Assembly (NCBI GenBank): GCA_026992735.1 | Contig: JALWYO010000125.1 | Coordinates: 1-34,468 of the forward strand | Length of the DNA: 34,468 bases | Direction of reading: 5' to 3' | DNA from: Deltaproteobacteria bacterium | Lineage (GTDB): Bacteria > Desulfobacterota > Dissulfuribacteria > Dissulfuribacterales > QOAL01 | Shown: in pieces, positions 1 through 8,843 of the stretch | Layout of the letters: each line of letters starts with the position of its first letter | Numbering within the stretch: the stretch's first letter is position 1 | Notes under the pieces: generated by a model | What the model saw: only the letters and a program-made list of their open reading frames with translations | Told to the model about the DNA's origin: nothing | Databases searched by the model: none | Made by a program: the position numbers and the translations under genes

Positions 1-1
1 G

Positions 2-226
2 GATGTTATTATGGACAGAGCAAAAGGTGCCCGGTACATTGGTATAGTTGCGGGATATTTTTCTCTTTATAAAGACAGGACAGTCCGCTTGCTGGATATA
101 CCGGTAGTTGTTGAAAGCAAGGGGTTCATAATGAAAACAAAGATCCAGAAGCCCGGGAAATTGGCAGTGAAGCTATACCTTGGCCCAATGGGCATCAGGG
201 AGACTGGAGTGGACAGTGAATTCTAA
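2..226 (+). CDS. tssJ: T6SS outer-membrane lipoprotein TssJ, 3' part only
   Basis: This frame is open to the left edge of the window and ends with TAA at 224-226, so only the last ~74 residues of a longer gene are present. The visible part has a TssJ/SciN/VasD C-terminal pattern: an Ala-Arg-Tyr-Ile-Gly-Ile-Val-Ala-Gly-Tyr strand, then an Ile-Pro strand, then a final Leu-Ala-Val-Lys-Leu-Tyr-Leu-Gly strand. TssJ is the lipoprotein that anchors the periplasmic part of TssM to the outer membrane. The lipobox and N-terminal strands would lie upstream and cannot be seen. The reading frame overlaps the tssK GTG start by 11 bp. The order tssJ-tssK-tssL-tssM is the usual one and supports the call. The Met at codon 11-13 is probably internal. 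Confidence 0.68.
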   Translation, partial: DVIMDRAKGARYIGIVAGYFSLYKDRTVRLLDIPVVVESKGFIMKTKIQKPGKLAVKLYLGPMGIRETGVDSEF

Positions 227-1607
227 CAGACCTCTCTTCTGGCACCAGGGGCTTTTTCTTCAGCCCCAGCATTTTCAAGTCTCGGACCTGTACCATCACG
301 CTTGTCTCAATGCCATCAGGCAGGCGGCTGGGCCGTTCATGTGGGGCGTCAAGGCCCTGGAGATAGAAAAGGCCGCACTCGGAAACAGGACGATGTCCAT
401 CGTGTCCGGTGAAATAATATTTCCTGACGGCACCTGGGTTTCCATGCCTCAAAATGCCCTGGTGCAGTCCAGGTCCCTGGACCAGGACTGGGGCGGAGAC
501 GGTGCTCCTCTCGTGGTTTACGCAGGGATAAAAAAGATTGACACCAACAATCCCAATGTCACAGTTCTCGACAATCTTGATGACTTGTCGCAGGTTGCCA
601 CCAGGTTCGTGTCCGTACATGAGCCAGAATCAGTAAATGATTTGCACGGAGAGGGGCCGCCAGGCAAGGTAAAGATGCTCTATCATATAGTAAGGCTGTT
701 CTTCGGGCATGAAAAGGAACAGCTGGGAGATTATGTCTTTCTGCCTATTGCCGAGATAGTTCGCGACGGGGATGACATTGCCCTGTCTCAGTCATTCGTG
801 CCGCCGCTGCTTTTTATCCAGGCTGACGAGGTTCTGCTCAAGCTTGTTAAAGAAATAAGGGATCTTCTTGCAGCCAGGGGTTACCAATTAGAGGAATACA
901 AGACGCAGAGGGGGGTACATTCCGCAGAATTCGGCTCCAGGGACATGGTCTATCTCCTTGCCCTCAGGTCCCTGAACAAGTACATACCCGCCCTGTTTCA
1001 CATTACTGATGCAGGTGATGTGCATCCCTGGCAGGTGTACGGCATCCTGAGGCAGCTTGTGGGCGAGCTTTCCTCTTTTTCAGAAGGATACAATGCGCTT
1101 GGCAGGGCTCCCGGCATTGATACCGGCATGCCCTCTTATGATCACTGGAATATATTCAATTGTTTTTCCAGCGCACTTGAGACAGTAGCCGCACTGATAG
1201 AAGAGATTACAGCCGGTCCGGAGTACATCATCACTCTGGATTTTGATGGTACATATTATGCTGCCGAACTCAAACCGGGCATATTTCATACAGGCAACAG
1301 GTATTATCTCGCAATCAGAACCAGTGAAGATCCCGAGAAAATCATGAAATCCATGGAGACGTCAGCCAAGATGAGTTCCAGGGAGTATCTTCCCATCCTG
1401 ATAGCGCGTGCCCTGCCAGGCATCAAACTCCAGTATCTCCCGGTTCCTCCGCAGGAGCTTCCAAGAAGAGCGAATACCCATTATTTCCAGATAGACACCC
1501 ATGGCGACCAGTGGGCTGCAATTGAACAGGGCAGGAACATGGCCCTTTACTGGGATACCGCTCCCGATGACGTGGAGGCGGAACTCATGGTAGTGGAGGT
1601 GAGTTGA
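216..1607 (+). CDS. tssK: T6SS baseplate subunit TssK
   Basis: This 463-residue protein matches TssK (ImpJ/VasE, about 445-460 aa), the trimeric adaptor that links the cytoplasmic baseplate to the TssL-TssM membrane complex. The family signature lies at the very N-terminus: Pro-Leu-Phe-Trp-His-Gln-Gly-Leu-Phe-Leu-Gln-Pro-Gln-His-Phe-Gln. I chose GTG at 216 because a GGAG at 206-209 sits six bases upstream and the family motif begins five residues later. A TTG at 180 in the same frame would add 12 residues with no family match. The gene overlaps tssJ by 11 bp and its TGA overlaps the tssL ATG, so translation is probably coupled. No signal peptide or membrane segment is visible, as expected for a cytoplasmic protein. 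Confidence 0.97.
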   Translation: MNSNRPLFWHQGLFLQPQHFQVSDLYHHACLNAIRQAAGPFMWGVKALEIEKAALGNRTMSIVSGEIIFPDGTWVSMPQNALVQSRSLDQDWGGDGAPLVVYAGIKKIDTNNPNVTVLDNLDDLSQVATRFVSVHEPESVNDLHGEGPPGKVKMLYHIVRLFFGHEKEQLGDYVFLPIAEIVRDGDDIALSQSFVPPLLFIQADEVLLKLVKEIRDLLAARGYQLEEYKTQRGVHSAEFGSRDMVYLLALRSLNKYIPALFHITDAGDVHPWQVYGILRQLVGELSSFSEGYNALGRAPGIDTGMPSYDHWNIFNCFSSALETVAALIEEITAGPEYIITLDFDGTYYAAELKPGIFHTGNRYYLAIRTSEDPEKIMKSMETSAKMSSREYLPILIARALPGIKLQYLPVPPQELPRRANTHYFQIDTHGDQWAAIEQGRNMALYWDTAPDDVEAELMVVEVS

Positions 1608-2284
1608 TGCGTCTCAGTGACTGCTTTATGGAGATAATCGCCTATGTGGACTGCCTGCTTGAAGACGGAGGCCAGCAAAACGGCAGTTTTGAGAGGGTTC
1701 AGGCCGATATGGACAGGCTGTTTTCCAAAAGCAGGGAATGCGCCACAAGTGGAGGTTTCACCGGGGAAGATTTCGACCTTGCCATGTTCGCCGTATGCGC
1801 ATGGGTGGATGAGCGTATCCTGTCATCAGGTTGGCCTCACAAGGCCCTGTGGCAGAGAGAGCAACTGCAACGGAAATACTTCAATACTACCAATGCAGGA
1901 GAAGAGTTTTTTGAAAAGATGAATTCCCTGGGCCCTCACCAAAGAGATGTCAGGGAGATATATTTTATGTGCCTTTGTCTTGGTTTTGCAGGGCGTTACT
2001 GTCATGAAGGGGATGAATACCTGTTGGAGCAGGTGAAGATATCGAATCTCAAGTTGCTGACCGGTGCATCTGTAGCCGTGCCATCACTTCAGAATGAAAC
2101 ACTCTTTCCCAGCGCATACCCGGCTGTCCAGGTATCTGCTGCAGCACATAAACCTAAAAGGCTATTTTCAACAGGTCATCTACTGGCCCTGATAGCGCCT
2201 GTTACACTTTTCGGTGCCCTGTTTGCCATATATTCCTTCATCCTGAAGGGCGTGGGAGATAGCATCGTGGACCTTATGCGTTGA
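1607..2284 (+). CDS. tssL: T6SS inner-membrane protein TssL (DotU/IcmH family)
   Basis: This 225-residue protein is the short form of TssL: a helical cytoplasmic DotU domain (about residues 1-160) and one C-terminal transmembrane helix (about 193-212) before a short periplasmic tail. Family hallmarks include the Ala-Val-Cys-Ala-Trp-Val-Asp-Glu-Arg-Ile stretch and the Gly-Phe-Ala-Gly-Arg-Tyr motif. It lacks the C-terminal OmpA-like peptidoglycan-binding domain found in some TssL proteins, so wall anchoring must come from elsewhere. ATG at 1607 is preferred over TTG at 1604: a strong GGAGGTGAG (about 1596-1603) precedes it and TGATG couples it to tssK. tssM follows after 4 bp. Confidence 0.95.
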   Translation: MRLSDCFMEIIAYVDCLLEDGGQQNGSFERVQADMDRLFSKSRECATSGGFTGEDFDLAMFAVCAWVDERILSSGWPHKALWQREQLQRKYFNTTNAGEEFFEKMNSLGPHQRDVREIYFMCLCLGFAGRYCHEGDEYLLEQVKISNLKLLTGASVAVPSLQNETLFPSAYPAVQVSAAAHKPKRLFSTGHLLALIAPVTLFGALFAIYSFILKGVGDSIVDLMR

Positions 2285-2288
2285 TGCC

Positions 2289-5200
2289 ATGAAAGACTTC
2301 CTTATAAAGATACTGAAGGTGGTTCTGGTCATTGCGGCAGTTGCACTGTTTGCACTGCTGGTTTTCGGTGTGGTCCTGTTCATGGACTGGCCCTGGTGGA
2401 CAGGCATCTTTATATTGCTCGGCCTTGCGGGTTTGTGGGCAGGTATCCTGTTCACCAGGAAAATCCTGCTGCGCAGGCGCGAACAGCACTTTGTGCAACA
2501 GATCATTGCCCAGGATCAGGCTTATCTTGAACATGCGCCAGACAGTGAAAAAGATCAGCTCAGGGAACTTCAACAGAGCTGGAAGGAAGCGATCAGGACC
2601 CTCAAAAAATCGCATCTGAGGAAATTGGGCAACCCGCTGTATGTACTTCCCTGGTACATGGTAATCGGCGAAAGCGGCTCTGGAAAGACCACAGCCATCA
2701 AGGGCGCACGCCTTTCTTCCTCTTTTGCAGATACAGTGAAGATTTCCGGCATATCGGGCACACGCAATTGTGACTGGTGGTTTTTCGAGCAGGCTGTCAT
2801 TCTGGATACTGCAGGCCGTTACGCAATCCCGGTGGAGCCGGGAAGAGACCGCGAGGAATGGCAGAAGTTTCTGAGTCTCCTGGCAAAGTACCGCAAGAAA
2901 GAGCCGATAAATGGCCTTGTGGTAAGCGTGTCTGCTGACAAGCTGCTGACCGGATCGCGTGATGCCCTTGAAAGAGACGGAGCGGAGATACGCAAGAGAA
3001 TAGATGAGCTCATGCGTGCCCTTGGGGTCAAGTTTCCAATCTATATCATGGTGACCAAATGCGACCTTATACAGGGTATGTCGGCCTTTTGTGAGAAGTT
3101 GCCGGAGTCTGTCCTGGACCAGGCGATGGGCCTGCGCAATGAGGACGGTGCTGAAACGGCAGATAGTTTTGCTGCAAAGGCTGTAGAGTACACCAGTGAG
3201 CGCCTCCGGGACCTGCGGCTACTGCTGCTCGGCTCCATGCGCAGCAAGGAGACAGCCTCCGGATTCCTTCTGTTTCCAGAGGAATTTGAGGGCATTAAGC
3301 CGGGTCTCCAAGCCTTTGCCAGGGGCGCATTTGCTCCCAATCCATATCAGGAGACGCCTGTACTCAAGGGTATATATTTCAGCAGTGGCAGGCAGGAAGG
3401 CACTCCCTATTCCCATTTCCTGCATTCTCTCGGGCTGATAAAGAAACAAGAGGTGCTTCCTGGCACCAGCAGAGGCCTGTTTCTGCATGATTTCTTCGCA
3501 AAGGTACTGCCTGCGGATCGTTCTTTGCTTGCGCCTACAAGAAAAAACCTGGAATGGCAAAGCATCACCAGAAATCTGGGTCTTGCTTCATGGGTTGCGC
3601 TTGGTATAGCGCTCTGCGGCCTGTTGAGTTTCTCCTTTGTAAAAAATCTCTGGTCTCTCAGGGAGGTCTCCAGGGAGTTTTCTTCTCCGCCTGCCATAAC
3701 TGGCGAGGCATTACAGGATATTATGACCCTGAGCCATTTCAGGGCGGCGCTGACAAGGGTTGAAAATGATAACAGGGGATGGTGGATACCAAGATTTGGC
3801 CTGAACGAGAGCCTTCAGGTAGAGGAAAAGCTGAAGGAAAGATACTGCTCCTGGTTTCATGACCTGTTTCTCAAGCCGACCGACAGTAAAATCGCCCTTG
3901 AGCTTTCGGGATTTTCCAGCCAGACCCCTGACGATATCCTTGCGGCCTATCTGCCATATGTTGTGCGCAGGATAAACCTTTCCCAGGCTTGGCTTTCAGG
4001 GAAAAGCGCAGATGAGCTGGCAGACATGCCGCTGCCTGGCATTACTCCCGGGCTTCCAGGGCTTGAGAACGTGCCTGTAGAGGAAATACAGGACAGGCTG
4101 AACCAGCTCTTCGTGTACTACCTGGCCTGGAATGGCAACAGGGATCAGGTGTCAAAGGAGACAGCAGCCCTTAAGGCATGGCTGCGTCATCTCTTCTCGC
4201 AAAACAGGTTGCATCTTCACTGGATAGTTACATGGATAAACGGTTACAGTGGTATTCAGCCGGTTACCCTTGGTAAATTTTGGGGAGGCACATCCCCGGA
4301 AGGCCAGGAACCGGTTGTTATGCCAGCCTTCACGAAAAAAGGTAATGAGTTGCGCCTGGCTTTTCTCAGAGAGCTTTCCCATGCCCTGGAAGATCCTCTG
4401 CTGATAGCACAGCAGGAGAAGGAACTGGATGACTGGTATGTAGAACAGTATCAGATCTCATGGCTGGATTTTGCCAGCCATTTTTCCCAGGGGGCCTACA
4501 GGCTCAAAACCAGGGAGGACTGGCAGCAGACCGCCATGCGCATGGCCCAGAACAGCAATCCTTATCTGGATTTTCTCCAGGAACTCGCCGTGCAGATAGA
4601 ACCAGTGCTGCACAGCGGAAATAGACAGGCATGGACAAATGTTGTGTTCAGGATAGCTGCCATGAGGCAGATGGCAGCCCAGCAGGCAGGCATTGCCAAG
4701 GCCAAAGGGGCTATTTCCTGTATAACCAAGAAAGGTCAGAAACTTCTCGGGGTTATCAACAAGGAGGCCTCAAAGAGAGCCGTCTCAGGCACTGAGGAAC
4801 AACTCAAGGCGGTGAAGGCCTTCAGGGAATACATGAAGCACCTTGCAGATGCAGCCTCTATCATTACGTCCAGGAGCAAGGCCTTTAAGACATCTGCTGA
4901 GATATTTTCAGGCGGGGATGCCGATGAGAATAATGAGATCCTTTCCGCCCTTAACAGCGTGCTGCAGATAAAGACACTCCTGGGCAGAGGCGGCATATCG
5001 GAGGAGTCAGTATGGCGCCTGCTCCAGGGTCCGGCGGATTTTATCTGGAGCTATGTATGCCTGGAGGCAGCCTGCTATCTCCAGGGGCGCTGGGAGCAGG
5101 ATATACTTTCCGAAATGCAGGGCCCTGCTGACTGGATGAATCTCAAGGGCATGCTTTTGGGCGAACAGGGAAAGGTCTGGAGGTTTGTAAAGGGCATTGC

Positions 5201-5771
5201 AGGGCCGTTTATCGGCTGGCAGCCTGGCAAGGGCTATTTTGCCAGGGAGGTCATGGGTGCACAGATACCTTTCAGGGCAGAGTTTTTCACGTTTCTCAAT
5301 AAAAGCGCTGCAGGGAAATCTTCCGCCAGGGATAGCTATGATGTGTATATAAAGGCACTGCCAACTGATGTGAATGTGGATGCCTCCTTCAAGCCTCACG
5401 AGACCAGGCTTGAACTTCAATGTTCCAGCGGTACCCAGAAACTTGTGAATCTCAATTATCCCGTTGACAGAAGATTCAAATGGCAACCCAGCAGCTGTGG
5501 TGACGTGATGTTGAAGATAAGTATAGGCAACCTGGTACTTACCAAGATCTATCAGGGATACGATGGTTTCCCCAGGTTCCTGAATGATTTCAGAGATGGG
5601 CAGCACGTTTTCTACCCTGGAGATTTTCCTGAACAGGAAGAGGCCTTGAAGAGGATGAATATACAGTTCATCAAGGTTCAGTACCAGTTCAATGGCAGTA
5701 TGCCTGTGTTAAGGTTGCTGCAGGGTACTCCAGGCAAAATACCCGAGAAGATAGTCATTTGCTGGGACTGA
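2289..5771 (+). CDS. tssM: T6SS membrane core component TssM (IcmF)
   Basis: At 1160 residues this is a full-length TssM/IcmF, the protein that crosses the inner membrane and reaches the outer-membrane lipoprotein TssJ. Two transmembrane helices (about 7-31 and 38-56) are followed by a cytoplasmic NTPase-like domain with an intact Walker A, Gly-Glu-Ser-Gly-Ser-Gly-Lys-Thr, at residues 127-134. A Walker B-like Ile-Leu-Asp-Thr-Ala-Gly is near 171-176 and Thr-Lys-Cys-Asp is at 256-259. A third helix near 431-451 leads to the long helical periplasmic region and the C-terminal beta domain that binds TssJ. Walker A is degenerate in many TssM proteins but intact here, so nucleotide binding is plausible. 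The stop codon lies inside tagF. Confidence 0.97.
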   Translation: MKDFLIKILKVVLVIAAVALFALLVFGVVLFMDWPWWTGIFILLGLAGLWAGILFTRKILLRRREQHFVQQIIAQDQAYLEHAPDSEKDQLRELQQSWKEAIRTLKKSHLRKLGNPLYVLPWYMVIGESGSGKTTAIKGARLSSSFADTVKISGISGTRNCDWWFFEQAVILDTAGRYAIPVEPGRDREEWQKFLSLLAKYRKKEPINGLVVSVSADKLLTGSRDALERDGAEIRKRIDELMRALGVKFPIYIMVTKCDLIQGMSAFCEKLPESVLDQAMGLRNEDGAETADSFAAKAVEYTSERLRDLRLLLLGSMRSKETASGFLLFPEEFEGIKPGLQAFARGAFAPNPYQETPVLKGIYFSSGRQEGTPYSHFLHSLGLIKKQEVLPGTSRGLFLHDFFAKVLPADRSLLAPTRKNLEWQSITRNLGLASWVALGIALCGLLSFSFVKNLWSLREVSREFSSPPAITGEALQDIMTLSHFRAALTRVENDNRGWWIPRFGLNESLQVEEKLKERYCSWFHDLFLKPTDSKIALELSGFSSQTPDDILAAYLPYVVRRINLSQAWLSGKSADELADMPLPGITPGLPGLENVPVEEIQDRLNQLFVYYLAWNGNRDQVSKETAALKAWLRHLFSQNRLHLHWIVTWINGYSGIQPVTLGKFWGGTSPEGQEPVVMPAFTKKGNELRLAFLRELSHALEDPLLIAQQEKELDDWYVEQYQISWLDFASHFSQGAYRLKTREDWQQTAMRMAQNSNPYLDFLQELAVQIEPVLHSGNRQAWTNVVFRIAAMRQMAAQQAGIAKAKGAISCITKKGQKLLGVINKEASKRAVSGTEEQLKAVKAFREYMKHLADAASIITSRSKAFKTSAEIFSGGDADENNEILSALNSVLQIKTLLGRGGISEESVWRLLQGPADFIWSYVCLEAACYLQGRWEQDILSEMQGPADWMNLKGMLLGEQGKVWRFVKGIAGPFIGWQPGKGYFAREVMGAQIPFRAEFFTFLNKSAAGKSSARDSYDVYIKALPTDVNVDASFKPHETRLELQCSSGTQKLVNLNYPVDRRFKWQPSSCGDVMLKISIGNLVLTKIYQGYDGFPRFLNDFRDGQHVFYPGDFPEQEEALKRMNIQFIKVQYQFNGSMPVLRLLQGTPGKIPEKIVICWD

Positions 5772-6580
5772 GAGGCAAGAGAGACAGGAAGGTAAGCATA
5801 TACCTGGATGGTAAGCATCCCTCATTCAGGGATTTCATTCATGTTGGCATTGAAGGTCTCCTGGCACAGGCCCTCAGGCAGTGGGCAAGGAGCGGCTATG
5901 CAGAATGGCTGGAACGCAGAGACAGTGGCCATGAAGCCGAATCCTGGAGATTCTGGACGAACGGTCCTGCCAGGGGCCAGGTGGCCTGGGGAATCCTCAG
6001 GGACAGCAGTGATTCCATAGGCCGGCCCCATCCCCTGCTTATCCTTGCCTGCTGTTATGCCAGGGGATGGGAAAAGGCATGGGAGCAGCTTCCCAGGGTC
6101 CTGGATGAAAGCTGGAAGGGCATGGAATACCTCGCAGCCCGGCGTTTTCATGCGGCAGACGAACTTCAGCGTGAGATGGCGGCATTGGCATTAAAGAGAC
6201 CGGGCCTTGGAGCAGATGACAGCAAACAAGGTGTAACTTCCTTACGGGATAATGCAGGATGCGCAGGCATGGAATCAATGGAACAGGAGCTTGGCAGGCA
6301 GCGCATAAAGAGGTGCCGGGTCCTTAGGTTTTTTCTAGGCGGCGATGCATCTGCCAGCGCCATTGATAACGTATTGTCATGGCACATGCTTTTGAAGCAG
6401 CAGATCAGCATGGTGCCCAGAGCTGTATTTGCAGGTGGGCCTGCTGTGCAGCCATATCTCTATGTATTTTACAGGCCCCTGGTACAGCAGGATTTCGTAG
6501 ACATGTGGTCTATTTCCATGCACGGGAACGGAGAAAAATATGGACATATCCAGCCTCGGCAAGATCCCGATACCTGGTGA
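5759..6580 (+). CDS. tagF: T6SS-associated regulator TagF
   Basis: The N-terminal ~150 residues match the TagF family: a Gly-Lys-x-Pro-x-x-x-Asp-Phe-Ile motif (usually GKxPxxGDF), a Trp-rich stretch, and Asp-Ser-Ile-Gly-Arg-Pro-His-Pro-Leu (usually D-x-x-GR-x-FPL). TagF represses T6SS assembly after translation, in Pseudomonas by binding Fha. That fits a locus with several FHA proteins but without PpkA/PppA. The TTG start at 5759 overlaps the tssM stop by 13 bp. Its ribosome site is weak, so expression probably depends on coupling. The last ~120 residues are not recognised. The gene overlaps tssA by 41 bp. Confidence 0.85.
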   Translation: MLGLRGKRDRKVSIYLDGKHPSFRDFIHVGIEGLLAQALRQWARSGYAEWLERRDSGHEAESWRFWTNGPARGQVAWGILRDSSDSIGRPHPLLILACCYARGWEKAWEQLPRVLDESWKGMEYLAARRFHAADELQREMAALALKRPGLGADDSKQGVTSLRDNAGCAGMESMEQELGRQRIKRCRVLRFFLGGDASASAIDNVLSWHMLLKQQISMVPRAVFAGGPAVQPYLYVFYRPLVQQDFVDMWSISMHGNGEKYGHIQPRQDPDTW

Positions 6581-8114
6581 TTCACCTTGCGGAGAAAACA
6601 TCAGGTATGAGCCGGAGTTCGAGGAACTTCAACAGGAGATAGATAAGCTTTCCAGCCCGTCTGCCTCAGGTGCCGTGGACTGGAAAAAGGTGGAGGATGC
6701 CAGTATAGCCATCCTGTCCACAAGGTCCAAGGACCTGCTGGTGGCCGGTTATCTTGCAGTGGCCCTGTTGCAGAATCACCGTGAGGAAGGGCTTGTCCAG
6801 GGCACTCACCTGATTCTGGACCTGCTCGAGAATTTCTGGGATGGCATGTTTCCCCCTAAGAAGCGGGCCAAGGGCAGGCTGCGCATAATAGAGTGGTGGA
6901 GAGACAGGACAGAGGCCCTGCTGGAGCGCCTGGCACCCCTTTCATTTTCTGCTGCCGAATACGACAGCCTCCTGAAGTATCTTTCCGACATAGATGAATT
7001 TCTTGCCCAGAACCTTAAGGATGCTCCCTCGACCATGACCATCAAGAGGGTCCTGGAGAAGGTTGCCTCGGTCAAACAGGAGGCAAGTCCAGAATCAGGG
7101 TCCATGCCAGAGGAAGACGCAGGTGCAGCAGCTGGCAAGGCTCCCGGGGCGCCTTCCCCATCTGCTTCTCAGGACCTGGCCTCTATTGAGATAGAGAGCA
7201 TGGAGCAGTTCAGGAAGGTGCTGAATTCGCTTCGTGGCGGTCTCAGGAAGGCAGCTTCGTTTTTAAGGGAAAACGAACCTTCAAACCCCCTTGGATACAG
7301 GCTATGGCGGGCAGCTATCTGGCTTCCTGTGCTGGATCTGCCGCCTGCCGATAATGGCAAGACCAAGATACCGGGTCCACAGTCCCAGGTTGTTGCCAGC
7401 CTGGAAGACATGGCTGCCAAAGAAGACTGGAAGCCCCTGCGTGATGCTGCAGAGTCCAGGCTTGCGCAGTTTCCGTTCTGGCTGGACCTGAATTACTACA
7501 CTGCAAAGGCCTTGAGGGGAATGGGTGAAGAATATCTCAGGGCCGCTGAGGTGGTTGAAAAAGAGACGGTATCATTTGTTTCCCTGCTGCCAGGCATACA
7601 GAGGCTCGCTTTTGCTGATGGAAGGCTGTTTGCCAGCCAGGAGACAACCGCATGGATGGATGCTCTTGTTGTATTGCCGGATGAGGAGCGGCAACCTGTG
7701 CAAGAGGCTGTCGGCCTGTCTGAAACCCATGATGCAGTCAGCGACATTTGCGCTGATGCAGGCCAGGCGGCACGGTCAGGGGACCTGGCAAAGGCTGCAA
7801 GGCTGTTGCAGGACGGCATGGATTCCGGCAGGTCTGGCAGGGACCGTTTTCGGCTGATGGTATGCCTGCTGGAGCTTTTCGCCGACACGAAAAACACCAC
7901 CCTTTTGTATGCTCACTGCGAGGAGGTGTTGCATGATATATCACGCCTTAAGATGGAAGAATGGGAGCCTGTTCTTGCATTCCAGGGTCTGCAGGCAGTG
8001 TGGCGCTGTTACAGCAAGTCAAGGCTGACTGAAAAGAAAAAACAGGCCAATGAGGTCCTTATGCGCATGGCCAGGATCAATATACCGCTTGCCATGTCTT
8101 TGATAAAAGAGTGA
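6540..8114 (+). CDS. tssA: T6SS sheath-assembly coordinator TssA
   Basis: This 524-residue protein begins with an ImpA_N domain. The diagnostic stretch Ile-Pro-Gly-Asp-Ser-Pro-Cys-Gly-Glu-Asn-Ile-Arg-Tyr is at about residues 11-23, and Leu-Glu-Asn-Phe-Trp-Asp-Gly-Met-Phe-Pro-Pro is near 95-105. A low-complexity Pro/Ala/Ser linker follows (about 180-210), then a long helical C-terminal region of the VasJ (VC_A0119) type. TssA organises sheath/tube polymerisation from the baseplate or at the distal end. The start lies 41 bp inside tagF. It is the last gene of the first operon: the next 129 bp are AT-rich and hold a promoter for tssB. Confidence 0.93.
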   Translation: MDISSLGKIPIPGDSPCGENIRYEPEFEELQQEIDKLSSPSASGAVDWKKVEDASIAILSTRSKDLLVAGYLAVALLQNHREEGLVQGTHLILDLLENFWDGMFPPKKRAKGRLRIIEWWRDRTEALLERLAPLSFSAAEYDSLLKYLSDIDEFLAQNLKDAPSTMTIKRVLEKVASVKQEASPESGSMPEEDAGAAAGKAPGAPSPSASQDLASIEIESMEQFRKVLNSLRGGLRKAASFLRENEPSNPLGYRLWRAAIWLPVLDLPPADNGKTKIPGPQSQVVASLEDMAAKEDWKPLRDAAESRLAQFPFWLDLNYYTAKALRGMGEEYLRAAEVVEKETVSFVSLLPGIQRLAFADGRLFASQETTAWMDALVVLPDEERQPVQEAVGLSETHDAVSDICADAGQAARSGDLAKAARLLQDGMDSGRSGRDRFRLMVCLLELFADTKNTTLLYAHCEEVLHDISRLKMEEWEPVLAFQGLQAVWRCYSKSRLTEKKKQANEVLMRMARINIPLAMSLIKE

Positions 8115-8183
8115 TGAAATTGTTGCACAAGCCATGAATATACACCCTGTTATGAATGATAGAAATTTTATTTTGCTGAAAAT

Positions 8184-8211
8184 TTTACTATTTTAGATAA
8201 TTCTGTATAAT
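8184..8211 (+). promoter_or_regulatory. Predicted sigma-70-type promoter upstream of tssB
   Basis: In the AT-rich 129-bp gap between tssA and tssB, a perfect -10 hexamer TATAAT (8206-8211) is preceded by TTTACT (8184-8189, four of six matches to TTGACA) at a 16-bp spacing. The tssB ATG follows 32 bp after the -10, with AGGAGG at 8229-8234 as ribosome site. This would give the sheath/tube/baseplate block its own transcript. It is sequence inspection only. Confidence 0.55.
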
Positions 8212-8243
8212 AATTGCAATAGAAGATCAGGAGGTAGCACCAG

Positions 8244-8732
8244 ATGGCCAAGGAAGCTTCAGTAGCACCCAGGGAAAGGGTTAATATAGTTTATCGTCCG
8301 GCAACAGGAGATGCCCAGGAAGAGGTTGAACTTCCTCTCAAGGTGCTGGTAATGGGAGATTTCACATTGAGAGAGGATGAAAGGACCCTGGAAGAAAGGA
8401 CACCTTTAAATATAGACAAGGATAATTTTAACGAAGTATTGCGGGGTCAGGAGTTATCTTTGAAGTTAAATGTAAAGGATAGGTTGTCCGGCGATGAAGA
8501 TGCCCAGATGGCTGTGGACCTGAGATTCAATAGCCTGAAGGATTTTGGACCGGAATCAGTTGTGCAGCAGGTGCCTGAGCTAAAGAAGCTGCTGGAGCTG
8601 CGAAATGCCCTTACGTCTCTAAAGGGGCCGCTTAGCAACTTGCCGGAGTTTAGAAAGAAACTTCAGGAGCTCGTTAAGGATGATGCTACCAGGCAGAAGG
8701 TCCTTAAAGAGCTGGGGATAGAAGAGGAATAG
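8244..8732 (+). CDS. tssB: T6SS contractile sheath small subunit TssB (VipA)
   Basis: This 162-residue protein has the size and motifs of TssB/VipA: an N-terminal Arg-Val-Asn-Ile-Val-Tyr strand, the Leu-Pro-Leu-Lys-Val-Leu-Val-Met-Gly-Asp-Phe block near residue 30, and a Leu-x-Phe-x-Ser-Leu-Lys-Asp-Phe-like block (Leu-Arg-Phe-Asn-Ser-Leu-Lys-Asp-Phe) near residue 92. TssB pairs with TssC to build the contractile sheath in the cytoplasm. The start has a textbook AGGAGG nine bases upstream and is the first gene after the predicted promoter. tssC follows after 111 bp. Confidence 0.97.
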   Translation: MAKEASVAPRERVNIVYRPATGDAQEEVELPLKVLVMGDFTLREDERTLEERTPLNIDKDNFNEVLRGQELSLKLNVKDRLSGDEDAQMAVDLRFNSLKDFGPESVVQQVPELKKLLELRNALTSLKGPLSNLPEFRKKLQELVKDDATRQKVLKELGIEEE

Positions 8733-8843
8733 CACTGGCTGTACACTTTGGGGCTGGTCATCTGGCAGGTATTCCGCAGATGTGCAGGAATTTTCAAATA
8801 TAGCAGATATGACATACAGAAAAATATGAGGGAGAGTCCAAAG

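Noticed and set aside
131-226. Separate 31-residue small protein starting at ATG 131 after AAGGGG
   Set aside because: The frame is open to the window edge and reads as the C-terminal strands of TssJ, so an internal Met is the simpler explanation.
195-620. Long open frames on the - strand opposite tssK, tssC, clpV and others
   Set aside because: They mirror strongly coding + strand genes, lack ribosome sites and show no domain-like text; they are shadows.
8763-8777. Sigma-54-like -24/-12 pattern (TGGCAG, five bases, CCGC) upstream of tssC
   Set aside because: The GG and GC spacing is right, but the -12 element lacks the conserved TT and the site is inside the tssB-tssC operon; chance is more likely.
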